DNA from: Marinactinospora thermotolerans DSM 45154
Lineage (GTDB): Bacteria > Actinomycetota > Actinomycetes > Streptosporangiales > Streptosporangiaceae
Assembly: GCF_900167435.1 (NCBI RefSeq)
Contig: NZ_FUWS01000004.1
Coordinates: 62,001 to 126,000, forward strand
Length of the DNA stretch: 64,000 nt
Reading direction: 5' to 3'
In this document: in pieces, positions 34,200 to 43,124 of the stretch
Layout of the letters: each line of letters opens with the position of its first letter
How positions within the stretch are numbered: position 1 is the stretch's first letter
Program-made: the position numbers and the translations under genes
The notes under the pieces: model-generated
Database searches by the model: none
Told to the model about the DNA's origin: nothing
What the model saw: the letters and a program-made list of their open reading frames with translations, nothing else

Positions 34200-34575
34200 G
34201 TCGTGTCCAAGGGCGTGTGGGGGCCCGGGGCCGCAGTCGTGTCTTGGGAAGCGCCGCTGGGGGCGTGGGCTGGTTGGCGGCGGGCTTGTTCGCCGTGGGG
34301 TGCGCCGGGGCTTCGCGGTGGCCGGGCTGGTGGTCGGAGGGGAGCCGCCGGGGCCGTCACCTGTGGTGAGTGTTTCCGGACAGCCCAGAACAGCAGAGCA
34401 CCTTGTCTGGTTTTCTCCATTTATGTATGGACGTGCACTGATCGCGGCGGTCTCTATACAATCCGCCTTGCTGGAACGTGACGGGGGGCGCGCACGGCGG
34501 GTCACCTCCAGGCGATGACGCGTATTCGACGGGCCGCTCACCCCGGTGACCCACCGTGTGTGAGGAGTGGCAGGG
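34200..34575. other. Intergenic region before the synthetase-like gene
   Basis: No supported gene. An AT-richer patch at 34395-34475 (TTGTCTGG...TTTATGTATGG and TCTATACAATC) is the likely promoter zone of the downstream gene. TATACA at 34452-34457 could be a -10 box, but no convincing -35 is spaced correctly. Confidence 0.5.
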
Positions 34576-36333
34576 ATGGGGCAGGCACGGGCGGAGCGTA
34601 ACGACCCATCGGTCACCCCCAGTGGGCTGGCCGACCTGGTCTACCGCAACGCGCACGAGGCGCCGCGCGCGCCGGCGTTCACCCACCGCGTCCATGAGCA
34701 GTGGGTCGACGTCACCACCACCGGGTTCCTGCGTGACGTCACCGCCGTGGCCAAAGGGCTCATCGCCGCCGGCGTCGGCTCGGGGGACCGGGTCGTGGTG
34801 GTGGGCGTCGGCGGTTACGCCTGGCCGCTCCTGGCGTTCGCGCTGTGGGCGGTGCGCGCGGTGGTGGTCCCGGTGCACCCGGCCTGCCCCGCCACGCGCC
34901 TGGCCCACCTCGTGCGCGACTGCCGCCCCGCGGCGGTGGTGCTGCCCGATGGCCGCCACGCCGGTGAGGTGGCCGCCCTCCAACGCGAACTGCACGACCT
35001 GGGCCGCATCTGGCGGCTGGACCGTGAAGGAATCGAGGCGATCACCCGCCCCGGCGCCTACATCGACCCCTCCGCGGTGCGGTTCCGCCGGGAGGAGACC
35101 AGGAGAGCCGACCCCGCGGCGATCGTCTATCCGGCGAGCACCCGGCCGCGGGTGCGCGGCGTGGTCGTGACCCACGGCAACCTGCTGGCCGCCGCGCAGG
35201 GCGTCGTGGAGGTGGTGGGCCCCCTGCGCGGCGGAGACGGCCAGGCCGGCGCGCTGGTGCACCTGCCGCCCGCCGCCCCGCTGTGGCTGGTCGCGATCAC
35301 GGGATGCGTCCTGGCGCGGGCGCGCGCGGTGCTGGCCGGACCGGGCCGGAGCGTGGAACGCGACGCCCGCGAGACGTCTCCCGAGGTGGTCCTCACCCAC
35401 CCGCGCGTCCTGGAGCGGATCGGCGGGGGCGAGCCGGTCGGTCCCGGCCGGGAGACCCCGGCCGCGGGGGAGAGGCGACGCGGCGCCTGGCGGCTGGTGG
35501 CCCGCTCACGCCAGGAGCGGCCCCACACGCGGCTACGCGAGGCGCTGGGCGGGCGCGCCACCGTGGTGGTGTGTGCGGGGGAAAGGCCGCCGGAGCCGGT
35601 GGCGCGCCGCTACGCCGAGGCGGGGATCGCGGTGGTGCACGGGTTCGGGCTGGCCACCACCAGCGGCCCCTTCCTCCTGGACACCGCCGTGGACGGCGCG
35701 GGAACGGGAGGCCGCGCGCTGCCCGGCGCGCAGGTGCGGGTGTCGGCCGAGGGGGAGGTGCTGGTGCGCGGCCCGCTGGTCTCCCCCGGCTGGTGGGGCG
35801 AGTCCGGGGACGACGGCCGCGAGGAGGGCTGGCTGGCCACGGGGGTCCGCGGCGAGGTCGACGGCGAGGGACGGCTGAGCGTGCGGGGAGCGCTCTCCCC
35901 AACCCGGGGCGGGCCACAAGCCGAGGACGGGGTGGCCCTCCGCCTGGAGGCGGCGCTGCTGGAGCATCCCCTGATCGGACAGGCGATGGTGATGGACCGG
36001 GGTTTCGCGCACACCGGCGCGCTGCTCACCTTGGACCGCGACCAGCTGGAGTACTGGCGGCTGGTCAACGGGCGGTCGCTGTCGGCGACACCGGCCGAGC
36101 TGGCCGCCGACCCGCTGCTGCGCGAGGAGATCGACCAGGCGGTGCGCGCCGCCAACGCCGAGGTGGACCCGCGTTCGGCGATCCGCTCCTTCCACGTGCT
36201 GCCCGAACCCTTCAGCCTCCACAGCGGCCTGGTGCTGGCCTCGGGACGGTTGCGGCGCGACGCGGTCCTGCGGGCCTTCGCCGAGGAGATCGCGGCGATG
36301 TACCAGGTGGAGACGGTGCGGGAGGAACAGTGA
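34576..36333 (+). CDS. Acyl-CoA synthetase-like protein with lost catalytic motifs
   Basis: A 585-residue protein with the full-length fold of long-chain acyl-CoA synthetases (AMP-binding superfamily): WVDVTTTGFLRDVTAVAKGL, GVGSGDRVVVVGVGGYAWPL, VVTHGNLLAAAQGV, and a C-terminal ANAEVDPRSAIRSFHVL as in FadD15-type enzymes. Key catalytic motifs are gone. The P-loop TSGTTGxPKG is YPASTRPRVRG; the A5 YGxTE is GFGLATT; the TGD of A7 is TGVRGEV; and the final LKxKR lysine region is LASGRLRR without the lysine. The reading frame is intact, so it is probably a non-catalytic homologue, perhaps a binding or regulatory protein. ATG 34576 follows GAGGAG; a GTG at 34567 is the alternative. Confidence 0.8.
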   Translation: MGQARAERNDPSVTPSGLADLVYRNAHEAPRAPAFTHRVHEQWVDVTTTGFLRDVTAVAKGLIAAGVGSGDRVVVVGVGGYAWPLLAFALWAVRAVVVPVHPACPATRLAHLVRDCRPAAVVLPDGRHAGEVAALQRELHDLGRIWRLDREGIEAITRPGAYIDPSAVRFRREETRRADPAAIVYPASTRPRVRGVVVTHGNLLAAAQGVVEVVGPLRGGDGQAGALVHLPPAAPLWLVAITGCVLARARAVLAGPGRSVERDARETSPEVVLTHPRVLERIGGGEPVGPGRETPAAGERRRGAWRLVARSRQERPHTRLREALGGRATVVVCAGERPPEPVARRYAEAGIAVVHGFGLATTSGPFLLDTAVDGAGTGGRALPGAQVRVSAEGEVLVRGPLVSPGWWGESGDDGREEGWLATGVRGEVDGEGRLSVRGALSPTRGGPQAEDGVALRLEAALLEHPLIGQAMVMDRGFAHTGALLTLDRDQLEYWRLVNGRSLSATPAELAADPLLREEIDQAVRAANAEVDPRSAIRSFHVLPEPFSLHSGLVLASGRLRRDAVLRAFAEEIAAMYQVETVREEQ

Positions 36334-36487
36334 GGAGGCCGCTTGGGCGTCGGGGAGTTAACCGCGTCGCGGGCGGGGTAGCGGAGGCGGCGAAAGGGTC
36401 CGCCGTCTGAGCAAACCCGTCGAGCCGGCCACAGCGCGCCGGCGGCGACGCGGCGGACACGAGCAGCCGAGACAGGGAAGAGAGATC

Positions 36488-37063
36488 GTGTCCGAGGTCA
36501 TCGAAACCGTTGAGGTCGACGTACCCGTACGAGTCGCCTATGACCAGTGGACCCAGTTCGAGTCGTTCCCGCAGTTCATGGAGGGCGTGTCACAGGTCCG
36601 CCAGCAGGACGACACGCACACCCACTGGGTCATCGACATCGGCGGCCAGCGGCGCGAGTTCGACGCCGTCATCACCGAGCAGATTCCCGACGAGCGCATC
36701 GCCTGGCGCAGCACCGACGGTGCCACCCACGCCGGCGTGGTGACCTTCCACCGGCTCGACGACACCCGCAGCCGGGTGACGCTGCAGCTGGAGACGGTCC
36801 CCGAGGGGATCGTCGAAAAGCTCGGGGACAAGCTCGGCATCGTCAAGACGCGCACCAAGGGCGACATGAAGAAGTTCAAGGAGTTCATCGAGTCGCGTGG
36901 GGTCGCCACCGGCGCCTACCGCGGTTCGGTCCCCCAGGGGCAGGACACCGGACGTCCTGGCGCGGTCCCGCCGGGTGAACCCGGCCGGCCGTCGCCGGGT
37001 GGGACGGGCCGGCCCGGCCCGGTGCCCCCGGGCGGGGCGTTTCCCCCCGGGCGTTCGTCGTAG
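36488..37063 (+). CDS. SRPBCC (START-like) family protein with Gly/Pro-rich tail
   Basis: A 191-residue protein. Residues 1-140 are a cyclase/dehydrase-type SRPBCC domain: VIETVEVDVPVRVAYDQWTQ, FPQFMEGVSQVRQQDD, then ERIAWRSTDGATHAGVVTFH and RVTLQLETVPEGI, the pattern of the YndB/CoxG-like actinobacterial set that also includes membrane-associated stress proteins. The tail (145-191) is low-complexity GRPGAVPPGEPGRPSPGG-type repeat and likely disordered. The GTG start at 36488 has GGAAGAGAG upstream. It follows the synthetase-like gene by 155 bp. Ligand unknown. Confidence 0.85.
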   Translation: MSEVIETVEVDVPVRVAYDQWTQFESFPQFMEGVSQVRQQDDTHTHWVIDIGGQRREFDAVITEQIPDERIAWRSTDGATHAGVVTFHRLDDTRSRVTLQLETVPEGIVEKLGDKLGIVKTRTKGDMKKFKEFIESRGVATGAYRGSVPQGQDTGRPGAVPPGEPGRPSPGGTGRPGPVPPGGAFPPGRSS

Positions 37064-37079
37064 CAGACCTCACCTCCAC

Positions 37080-37112
37080 GGAGCCGGCGCGGACCGTCCC
37101 CGCGCCGGCTCC
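37080..37112. terminator. Bidirectional terminator, 13-bp stem
   Basis: GGAGCCGGCGCGG (37080-37092) and CCGCGCCGGCTCC (37100-37112), perfect, between convergent genes. Confidence 0.8.
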
Positions 37113-37121
37113 GGCGTGTTC

Positions 37122-37766
37122 TCACCCGTTGAGGTAGGTCAAGACGGCCAGGACGCGGCGGCTGTCATCGGGGGAGGGAGGAAGGTCGAGTTTGGCGAAG
37201 ATGTTGTTGATGTGCTTGCTGACGGCCTTGTCGGTGATGAACAGGCGGGCGGCGATCGCGGAGTTGGACCGTCCCTCGGCCATCTCCCCCAACACCTCGC
37301 GTTCGCGGGAGGTGAGGGTGGCCAACGGGCCGGAGGGGGCCTGTTTGGCCAGGAGCTGGGAGATGACCTCGGGGTCCATGGCGGTGCCGCCGGCGGCGAC
37401 ACGGCGTACCGCGTCGACGAACTGGCCCACGTCGAAGACCCGGTCTTTGAGCAGGTAGCCCACGCCGCCCTGGCCGCCGGACAGCAGCTCGCGGGCGTAG
37501 AGCTGTTCGACGTGCTGGGAGAGCACCAGTACGGGAAGCCCGGGCACCCGGCGGCGGGCGGTGATCGCGGCCTGGAGTCCCTCGTCGGTGAAGGTGGGGG
37601 GCAGGCGGACGTCGACCACGGCGACGTCGGGACGTTGCTCCAGCAGCGCGGCCAGCAGGTCGGGGCCGTTGTCCACGGCCGAGACGACCTCGCAGTCATG
37701 GGCCTGTAGGAGGCGGATCAGGCCGTCGCGTAGTAGGGCGAGGTCCTCGGCGATGACGACGCGCAC
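37122..37766 (-). CDS. NarL/LuxR-type response regulator
   Basis: A 214-residue response regulator. The receiver shows VIAEDLALLRDGL (acidic pair), the phospho-acceptor in DVAVVDVRLPP and the switch Lys in GYLLKDRV. The C-terminal LuxR helix-turn-helix reads LTSREREVLGEMAEGRSNSA followed by IAARLFITDKAVSKHINNIF. GTG 37766 starts the protein. It is encoded 121 bp downstream of the histidine kinase gene on the same strand, its likely partner. The signal and targets are unknown. Confidence 0.92.
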   Translation of the reverse strand: MRVVIAEDLALLRDGLIRLLQAHDCEVVSAVDNGPDLLAALLEQRPDVAVVDVRLPPTFTDEGLQAAITARRRVPGLPVLVLSQHVEQLYARELLSGGQGGVGYLLKDRVFDVGQFVDAVRRVAAGGTAMDPEVISQLLAKQAPSGPLATLTSREREVLGEMAEGRSNSAIAARLFITDKAVSKHINNIFAKLDLPPSPDDSRRVLAVLTYLNG

Positions 37767-37887
37767 GCGTGACTCCGTTCAGGGGGCGCGACCGGCCGGC
37801 TGCCGGTTCGAGCGGAAACGCACCGGGACCATGCTAGGGGGCGGTGATCGGGCCGATGCGGGCCGTCGCGTCTGCTCGGAGGATCGC

Positions 37888-39159
37888 TCAGGCGCCGCCC
37901 GCCGGGGTGGGGGGCAGCGGCAGGGTGACGGTGACGATGGTGGGGCCGCCCTGCGGGCTGAGCAGATGCATGCTGCCGTCGAACGCCGACAGGCGGCGTC
38001 GGATTCCGGCCAGGCCGCCGCCGGCGGTCGCCTGCGCCCCGCCCTTGCCGTCATCGCCGACCACCATCACCAGCCGGCCGTTGCCGTGGTTGACGCGCAC
38101 CCAGGCCCGCTGTGCCCCGGAGTGCTTGGCGGTGTTGGCGAGGAACTCGGCCACCGCGAAGTAGGCGGCCGATTCCAGCGGATCGGGAAGCCGGCCCGGC
38201 AGGTGGATGTCGACGTCGATCGGTAGGTGCTGGGTGATGGCCAGGGCCTGCACCGCGCCTTCCAGGCCACGCTCCACGAGCACCGGCGGGTGGATGCCGC
38301 GGACGAGGTCGCGTAGCTCGGTGAGCGCCATCCGGGTGGATTCGCGCGCCTCGGCGAGCATGCGCCGGGCTTGGACGGGGTCGCGTGTGAGCGCCTCCTC
38401 GGCCATGCCCAGGCTCATGCCCAGCGCGACCAGGCGGGCCTGCGCGCCGTCGTGCAGGTCGCGTTCGATCCGGCGTATCTCTGAGGCCTGGGCGTCGACG
38501 GTGTCGGCGCGGGAGGCCGACAGGTGGGCGACGCGCGCGGCCAGGCGGGCCTTCTCGGCGGGGGTCAGCAGCCAGCGGGCCAGGTGGGCGTGGGCGCGGA
38601 TGAGGTGGGGAGTCCCCACCCAGAACGCCGCCAGTAGGAGGAATCCCTGGAGGGCGGCGGCCACAGCCGTGGTGGGGGTGGAGACCGGGACCAGTCCCAC
38701 GTGCAGTGTGGCGTCGTCGGGCAGGAACGGCAGTTGCAGGGGCATGGCGAGGGTGAAGAGGCCGCCGAGGAACAGAGCGGCCGGCAGCAGTGCCAGTAGA
38801 AGGCCGAAGACGCCGTTGAGCCACAGCCAGGCGAAGTCGCGCCAGGTGGCGGGATCGCGGAGTACGACCGCGACCCGTCTGGTGATGCCGCTGACGCCTT
38901 GGGAGGCGGGGGTGGGCAGGTAGGGGCGCGGGATCGGCTCGCCCAACAGCTGTCCGGCGATGGTGCGGTGGACGTCGGCCAGACCCCGCGTCAGGGTGAG
39001 GCTTACCAGCAGCAGCGGCAGGCCGATCCACACCACCATCGAAAGGACCGAGACGAGGACCAGCACGGCCAGGATCAGGCCGGTGACGGCCAGGGGGACG
39101 AGGTTGAGTCCCAGGCCGGTCAGGCGTACGCGGTCGGCCCGATCGTCCTTGGCGGCCAT
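37888..39159 (-). CDS. Sensor histidine kinase (HisKA_3, membrane sensor domain)
   Basis: A 423-residue NarL-partner kinase. The N-terminal part carries several membrane segments (LNLVPLAVTGLILAVLVLVS; LPLLLVSLTLTRGLADVHR) of the streptomycete sensor domain class. The dimerisation/phosphoacceptor helix is IRRIERDLHDGAQARLVALG with the phospho-His in RDLHDG. The ATPase region has FLANTAKHSGAQRAWV (N box) and VGDDGKGGAQATAGGGLAG (G box). ATG 39159 with GAGAGG upstream is chosen over an earlier in-frame start. It precedes the response regulator and is divergent from the GNAT gene. Confidence 0.9.
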   Translation of the reverse strand: MAAKDDRADRVRLTGLGLNLVPLAVTGLILAVLVLVSVLSMVVWIGLPLLLVSLTLTRGLADVHRTIAGQLLGEPIPRPYLPTPASQGVSGITRRVAVVLRDPATWRDFAWLWLNGVFGLLLALLPAALFLGGLFTLAMPLQLPFLPDDATLHVGLVPVSTPTTAVAAALQGFLLLAAFWVGTPHLIRAHAHLARWLLTPAEKARLAARVAHLSASRADTVDAQASEIRRIERDLHDGAQARLVALGMSLGMAEEALTRDPVQARRMLAEARESTRMALTELRDLVRGIHPPVLVERGLEGAVQALAITQHLPIDVDIHLPGRLPDPLESAAYFAVAEFLANTAKHSGAQRAWVRVNHGNGRLVMVVGDDGKGGAQATAGGGLAGIRRRLSAFDGSMHLLSPQGGPTIVTVTLPLPPTPAGGA

Positions 39160-39425
39160 GGGGATCCTCTCGCTGAAACGGTCAGCCCAAACGGTGGGGT
39201 GGGGATTCCATTGTGCTGGACCGTCGCGGTGGGACGCAGTGGTGCCAGTCCCACTCATATGGTGAGGAAGGGGCGTCGCCGGCCTGGGGGTGGGAGAAGA
39301 GCACCGCCGCGTCCCCGGCGTTCACCGCGTCCGACATGTGTTCTGCGGGAAAGGTGCCTGAGATCATGGGGTTCGGCCTGGTAGGAGCCTCATGGTGAGG
39401 ACGGCCGTCGGTATAGCGTCGTGGC

Positions 39426-39914
39426 ATGACCAGGCTCCGCAACGCCAAGGACCCCGCCCCCAGCGTCACCATCCTCCCCGTCGCCTGGGACGACCCCGAG
39501 GCGGGCGCGTTGCGCCAAGCCCAGCAGCGCGAGATCTCCGCCCGCTACGGGGTGGCCGACAGCGAACCGGGCCCCAAACCCAGCGCGGCCGATGTCACCG
39601 TGATGCTGGTGGCCCGCGCCGGTGACGGCACGGCCGTGGCCTGTGGCGCGCTGCGCCACCTGGGCGGCGCCGTCGGCGAGGTCAAACGCATGTACGTGCG
39701 CCCCGACCGGCGGGGGCGCGGCCTGTCGCGGCTGGTCCTGTCCGCCCTGGAGGAACGGGCGCGCGGGCTGGGCTGGGAGGTGTTGCGGCTGGAGACCGGT
39801 GACGCCCAGCACGAGGCGATCGGTCTTTACACCGCTTCGGGCTACCACCCCATCCCCTGTTACGGGCCCTACGCCGACGCGCCGCGTTCCCTGTGTTTTG
39901 AGCGGAGGCTGTGA
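39426..39914 (+). CDS. GNAT family N-acetyltransferase
   Basis: A 162-residue GNAT enzyme. Acetyl-CoA site: EVKRMYVRPDRRGRGLSRLV (the R-x-x-G-x-G/A loop is RRGRGL), motif B EVLRLETGDAQHEAIGLYTA and SGYHPIPCYGPYADAP. The ETGxxQxEAIxLYxxxGY ending is characteristic of a widespread actinobacterial subset with unknown substrate. ATG 39426. It sits alone between the divergent kinase gene and the convergent VOC gene, with a perfect 14-bp-stem terminator after it. Confidence 0.9.
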   Translation: MTRLRNAKDPAPSVTILPVAWDDPEAGALRQAQQREISARYGVADSEPGPKPSAADVTVMLVARAGDGTAVACGALRHLGGAVGEVKRMYVRPDRRGRGLSRLVLSALEERARGLGWEVLRLETGDAQHEAIGLYTASGYHPIPCYGPYADAPRSLCFERRL

Positions 39915-40014
39915 ACAGCCTCCTCCTGCCACGGCGCCGCGCTTTGGCCGCGTCCCCGGCTTTGCGCGCGCCACCTGGGAAATGACGCGTCCGGCGCGCG
40001 GCCGCCGGGGTACC

Positions 40015-40044
40015 GTCCGGGTGGCGGGTGCCCGCCACCCGGAC
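40015..40044. terminator. Terminator/palindrome, 14-bp arms
   Basis: GTCCGGGTGGCGGG (40015-40028), TG, perfect complement 40031-40044, between convergent GNAT and VOC genes. Confidence 0.75.
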
Positions 40045-40050
40045 ACGGGG

Positions 40051-40476
40051 TCAGGACGCGTCGTCTCCACCCAAGACGTCCAGCACCCAGGTGACGCCGA
40101 ACCGGTCCGTCAGCATCCCGTACCGGCTCGCCCACTGCGCGGGCCCCATCGGCACCACGACGGTCGAGCCCTCGGTCAGCTTCTCCCAGTAGGCGTTGAT
40201 CTCCTCGGCCCGCTCACCGCGGACCGAGACGAAGAACGCGTTCTCGCCCTGGTTCCACGGCATCTGCCCGGGCACGTCGTAGGCCATCACCTGGAACCCG
40301 TTGTCCGCGCTCACCTGGCCCCACATCACCTGGTCCGCCTGGGAGGGGTCCTGGACGTTCCCGGCGTCCTTGTAGGTGACCACGGCCATCTCCCCGCCGA
40401 ACACCGACTGGTAGAAGGTGAGCGCCGCGCGGGCCTCGCCCCGGAAGTTCAGGTGGGTCACAACGTTGATGGACAT
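40051..40476 (-). CDS. VOC family protein (PhnB/glyoxalase-like)
   Basis: A 141-residue single VOC protein of the PhnB-like type: HLNFRGEARAALTFYQSVFG, GQVSADNGFQVMAYDVPG, AYWEKLTEGSTVVVPMGPAQ, and the final WASRYGMLTDRFGVTWVLDV. ATG 40476 has GAGGAG upstream; another in-frame ATG at 40503 is less well placed. PhnB-like proteins lack a proven common activity; some are metal-dependent isomerases or dioxygenase-like. The divergent WYL-regulator gene 180 bp away probably regulates it. Confidence 0.88.
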   Translation of the reverse strand: MSINVVTHLNFRGEARAALTFYQSVFGGEMAVVTYKDAGNVQDPSQADQVMWGQVSADNGFQVMAYDVPGQMPWNQGENAFFVSVRGERAEEINAYWEKLTEGSTVVVPMGPAQWASRYGMLTDRFGVTWVLDVLGGDDAS

Positions 40477-40657
40477 GCTCGGCTCCTCGGCCTTCGGGGT
40501 CATCGTTCCTGTTCACTTCCGCGGGGCCGGGCCGTGGGGCGCCAAGGCGCCCGTGGGCGACGACGATCGTGTCGATCGGTTCGCCGGCCCCGCTCGGTGA
40601 CCACCGTGACAGTGGAAGAGGTCAGGTTGTGTCCGCTACTTGGGGCATCGTGGAACC

Positions 40658-41659
40658 GTGCAGAAGACCTCGACACGACTGCTGCTGTTGCTCTCGCTGT
40701 TGCAGGCGCGCCAGGACTGGCCCGGGGCGCTGCTGGCCGAGCGGTTGGAGGTCAGCCAGCGCACCCTGCGCCGCGATGTCGACCGCCTGCGTGAACTCGG
40801 CTACCCCATTACGGCCTTCAAGGGACCCCACGGCGGCTACCGGCTCGACGCCGGTGCGCGACTGCCTCCGCTGCTGTTCGACGACGAGCAGGCCGTCGCC
40901 CTGGCCATCGCGCTACAGATCGCCGCCACCACGACCGGTGCCGGTATCCAGGAGGCCGCGGCACGCGCCCTGGACACCGTCCGGCAGGTCATGCCCGCAC
41001 GGCTACGCCACCGGATCGACACCCTCCAGGTCACCGCGGTCCAACAACCCACGGCCCGGCCTGTCTCGCAGGCCGGCGGCGACGTGCTCGCGACGATCGG
41101 CGCCGCCGTCCACGCTCGCGAGGTGCTCCGCTTCGACTACACGAGCCCGCGGGGCGCCGCCGGCGAGACCCGCGCCGACCCCCCGCCGCGGAGGGTGGAG
41201 CCGCACCACCTCGTCGCCTGGGGCGGGCGGTGGTACCTCGTCGCCTGGGACCTCGACCGCGCGGATTGGCGCGTCTTTCGCGCCGACCGTGTCGTCACGC
41301 GCGCCCCCACCGGGCCCCGCTTCACCCCGCGTGAGCTGCCCGCGGCGGATGTGGCCGCCTTCGTGGCCGGCAGGTTCCAGGGTTTCGACGGCACCGGCGG
41401 GTGGCCCTGCCGGGGCGAGGTGATCCTCGACCTGCCCGCCGCCGAAGTGTCCCCCTATGTCTTCGACGGAACCGTCGAGGAGGCCGGTCCCGGCCGCTGC
41501 CGGCTCGTCCTGGGCTCGTGGTCGTGGACCGCGCTGGCCGCCACCATCGGCAGGTTCGACGCCGACATCGAGGTCGTCGGCCCGGTGGAGCTGGAACGGG
41601 CCTTCGCGCGTCTGGCCCGCCGCTACGCCGCGGCCGCCGCGCCACCCCCGCCCCAGTGA
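40658..41659 (+). CDS. WYL-domain HTH transcriptional regulator
   Basis: A 333-residue YafY-type regulator. N-terminal DeoR-like helix-turn-helix: TSTRLLLLLSLLQARQDWPG, then LAERLEVSQRTLRRDVDRLR and ELGYPITAFKGPHGGYRL. The WYL domain is around 140-225, with HHLVAWGGRWYLVAWDLDRA carrying the W-Y-L triad, then the WCX region to the end (poly-Pro tail). GTG 40658 gives the family N-terminus VQKTSTRL. It is divergent from the VOC gene, which is the commonest genomic setting for this subfamily. WYL domains sense small ligands or nucleic acids. Confidence 0.92.
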   Translation: MQKTSTRLLLLLSLLQARQDWPGALLAERLEVSQRTLRRDVDRLRELGYPITAFKGPHGGYRLDAGARLPPLLFDDEQAVALAIALQIAATTTGAGIQEAAARALDTVRQVMPARLRHRIDTLQVTAVQQPTARPVSQAGGDVLATIGAAVHAREVLRFDYTSPRGAAGETRADPPPRRVEPHHLVAWGGRWYLVAWDLDRADWRVFRADRVVTRAPTGPRFTPRELPAADVAAFVAGRFQGFDGTGGWPCRGEVILDLPAAEVSPYVFDGTVEEAGPGRCRLVLGSWSWTALAATIGRFDADIEVVGPVELERAFARLARRYAAAAAPPPPQ

Positions 41660-42545
41660 AGCCGGACGGGAACCGGCCGCGAAGGCCGGGAGTGAGCGGC
41701 ATGCGACGGCGCGGGAGATCCACCCGGGGTCCACGCTTGCCGGCCAGGGCGGGAGGGCGCGCTGGCCGCCGGCCACGTCTTGTGGGGCCGATCCCGGTGG
41801 CGGCGCCGTCGCCTGTGGGAGCCCGGGCGGCGCGCCGTGGCCGACGGAACCGGCAGAAGGGGCGCCGCGCGGTGGGCGAGCCGTCCCCGCGTAGTCTTCG
41901 ACCTCCCGGTCCGGCTCCGCGCGTTCCCGATGCCGTGCGCGCCAGCGTGGACAGGGCGCGCGCCGGGCGGTGTTCCATGCCTGGGAAGGGCATCTCCACC
42001 GAATCCGGCCTGCCGCGCGTGGGCGGCGGGGCACCGTCGGCCCCGGCCGCTCCGAGCGCGCCGGCGCTGTCGAGCACGCCTGTGCGGTCCGCTCGCCACC
42101 GTCCCAAGACGCCCTCCGTCCACCTGGTGCGCTCGCCGACCTGGAACCAGGGCTTCGGGACGACCGTCCACGGCTCCCCGTCCTCGCGAGAACACCGGCG
42201 TCCTGCCACGCCGGTGCCTTCCCAAGGGCGCCGGCCGCACGGCCCAGGCCCGCACCGCCTCTCGGTGTCGTGGCCGCCGACCTCGACAGCCCTCCACAAC
42301 ACATTGGGCCGGGGTGGAGCCGGCCGACCTCGCCCGACTCTTGGCCGCGGTCGACCTATGCGGGTTGCGCCCCCTGGGATCCACAGGGGACTTCGTTGTG
42401 GTCGGCCTGGTCACAAAGGGCCGGGCCGGAGACGGGATGCGGCCGGTCGGGCCCGCGCGGAACGGGTTCATCGATCTGCCGGCCGGCGTCGGCGCGCGGC
42501 GCAGCGGGCCGCCTCCGCCCGGGCCGGCCCCTCTAAAATGAGGGA
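41660..42545. other. 886-bp gene-poor stretch
   Basis: No convincing gene on either strand. Long open frames exist but have Arg/Pro/Gly-biased, non-conserved products. The only protein-like piece is a plus-strand frame at about 42312-42480 reading VEPADLARLLAAVDLCGLRP then LGSTGDFVVVGLVTKGRAGD, perhaps the 3' remnant of a lost gene. The promoter of the isochorismatase-like gene must lie at the right end. Confidence 0.5.
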
Positions 42546-43079
42546 GTGGACCCGGCCGTGACCGCTCTGGTCGTCATCGACATGCAGAACGGCTTCGTGA
42601 CGAGCGCGAGCCGCCATGTCGTGCCGGTGGTCGCCGACCTGGTCGGCCGTTGGCGCAGGGCCGGCGGCGCCACCGTGTTCGTGCGCTACAGCAACCCCGA
42701 GGGCAGCCCCCATGAGCGCCTGCTGAACTGGTCGCGGCTGCGGCGGGCGCCCGAAACCGACATCGTCGACGAGCTCGTGCCCTACCTGGACGAGGCGTGC
42801 GCGGTCATCGACAAGACCGTCTACAGCGCCTTTGCCGACGGCGGTGCGAGGATCTTCGCCCGAGGAGGGTGGAGCGACCTGGTGTTCTGCGGTATCGCCA
42901 CCGAGAACTGCGTGCTGAAGTCGGCGGTGGACGCCTTCGAGCACGGTTACGGCCCCTGGATCGTGCGCGACGCCACCGCGAGTCACCGTGGGGCCGAGGC
43001 GCACCGGGCCGGGCTGCTCGTCGCCTCGATGTTCATCGGCGCGCACCGGCTGGTCGACGCCGTGGACCTTCCGGTCTAA
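42546..43079 (+). CDS. Isochorismatase-like cysteine hydrolase
   Basis: A 177-residue cysteine hydrolase: TALVVIDMQNGFV (catalytic Asp), the Lys in VIDKTVYSAF, and the nucleophile Cys in VFCGIATENCVLKSAVDAFE (GxxTxxCVxxTa pattern). Length and the D-K-C triad fit the nicotinamidase/N-carbamoylsarcosine amidohydrolase-like branch rather than entB-type fusions. Start at 42546 is a GTG (gtggacccg), with GAGG just upstream. Substrate unknown. It is convergent with the secreted-protein gene, separated by a stem-loop. Confidence 0.88.
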   Translation: MDPAVTALVVIDMQNGFVTSASRHVVPVVADLVGRWRRAGGATVFVRYSNPEGSPHERLLNWSRLRRAPETDIVDELVPYLDEACAVIDKTVYSAFADGGARIFARGGWSDLVFCGIATENCVLKSAVDAFEHGYGPWIVRDATASHRGAEAHRAGLLVASMFIGAHRLVDAVDLPV

Positions 43080-43084
43080 CCGGC

Positions 43085-43116
43085 GCGGGTGCGGACGTCG
43101 AAACGTCCACACCCGC
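43085..43116. terminator. Stem-loop between convergent genes
   Basis: GCGGGTGCGGACGT (43085-43098) pairs with 43103-43116 with one internal mismatch, loop CGAA. Confidence 0.7.
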
Positions 43117-43124
43117 GTGGTGCC

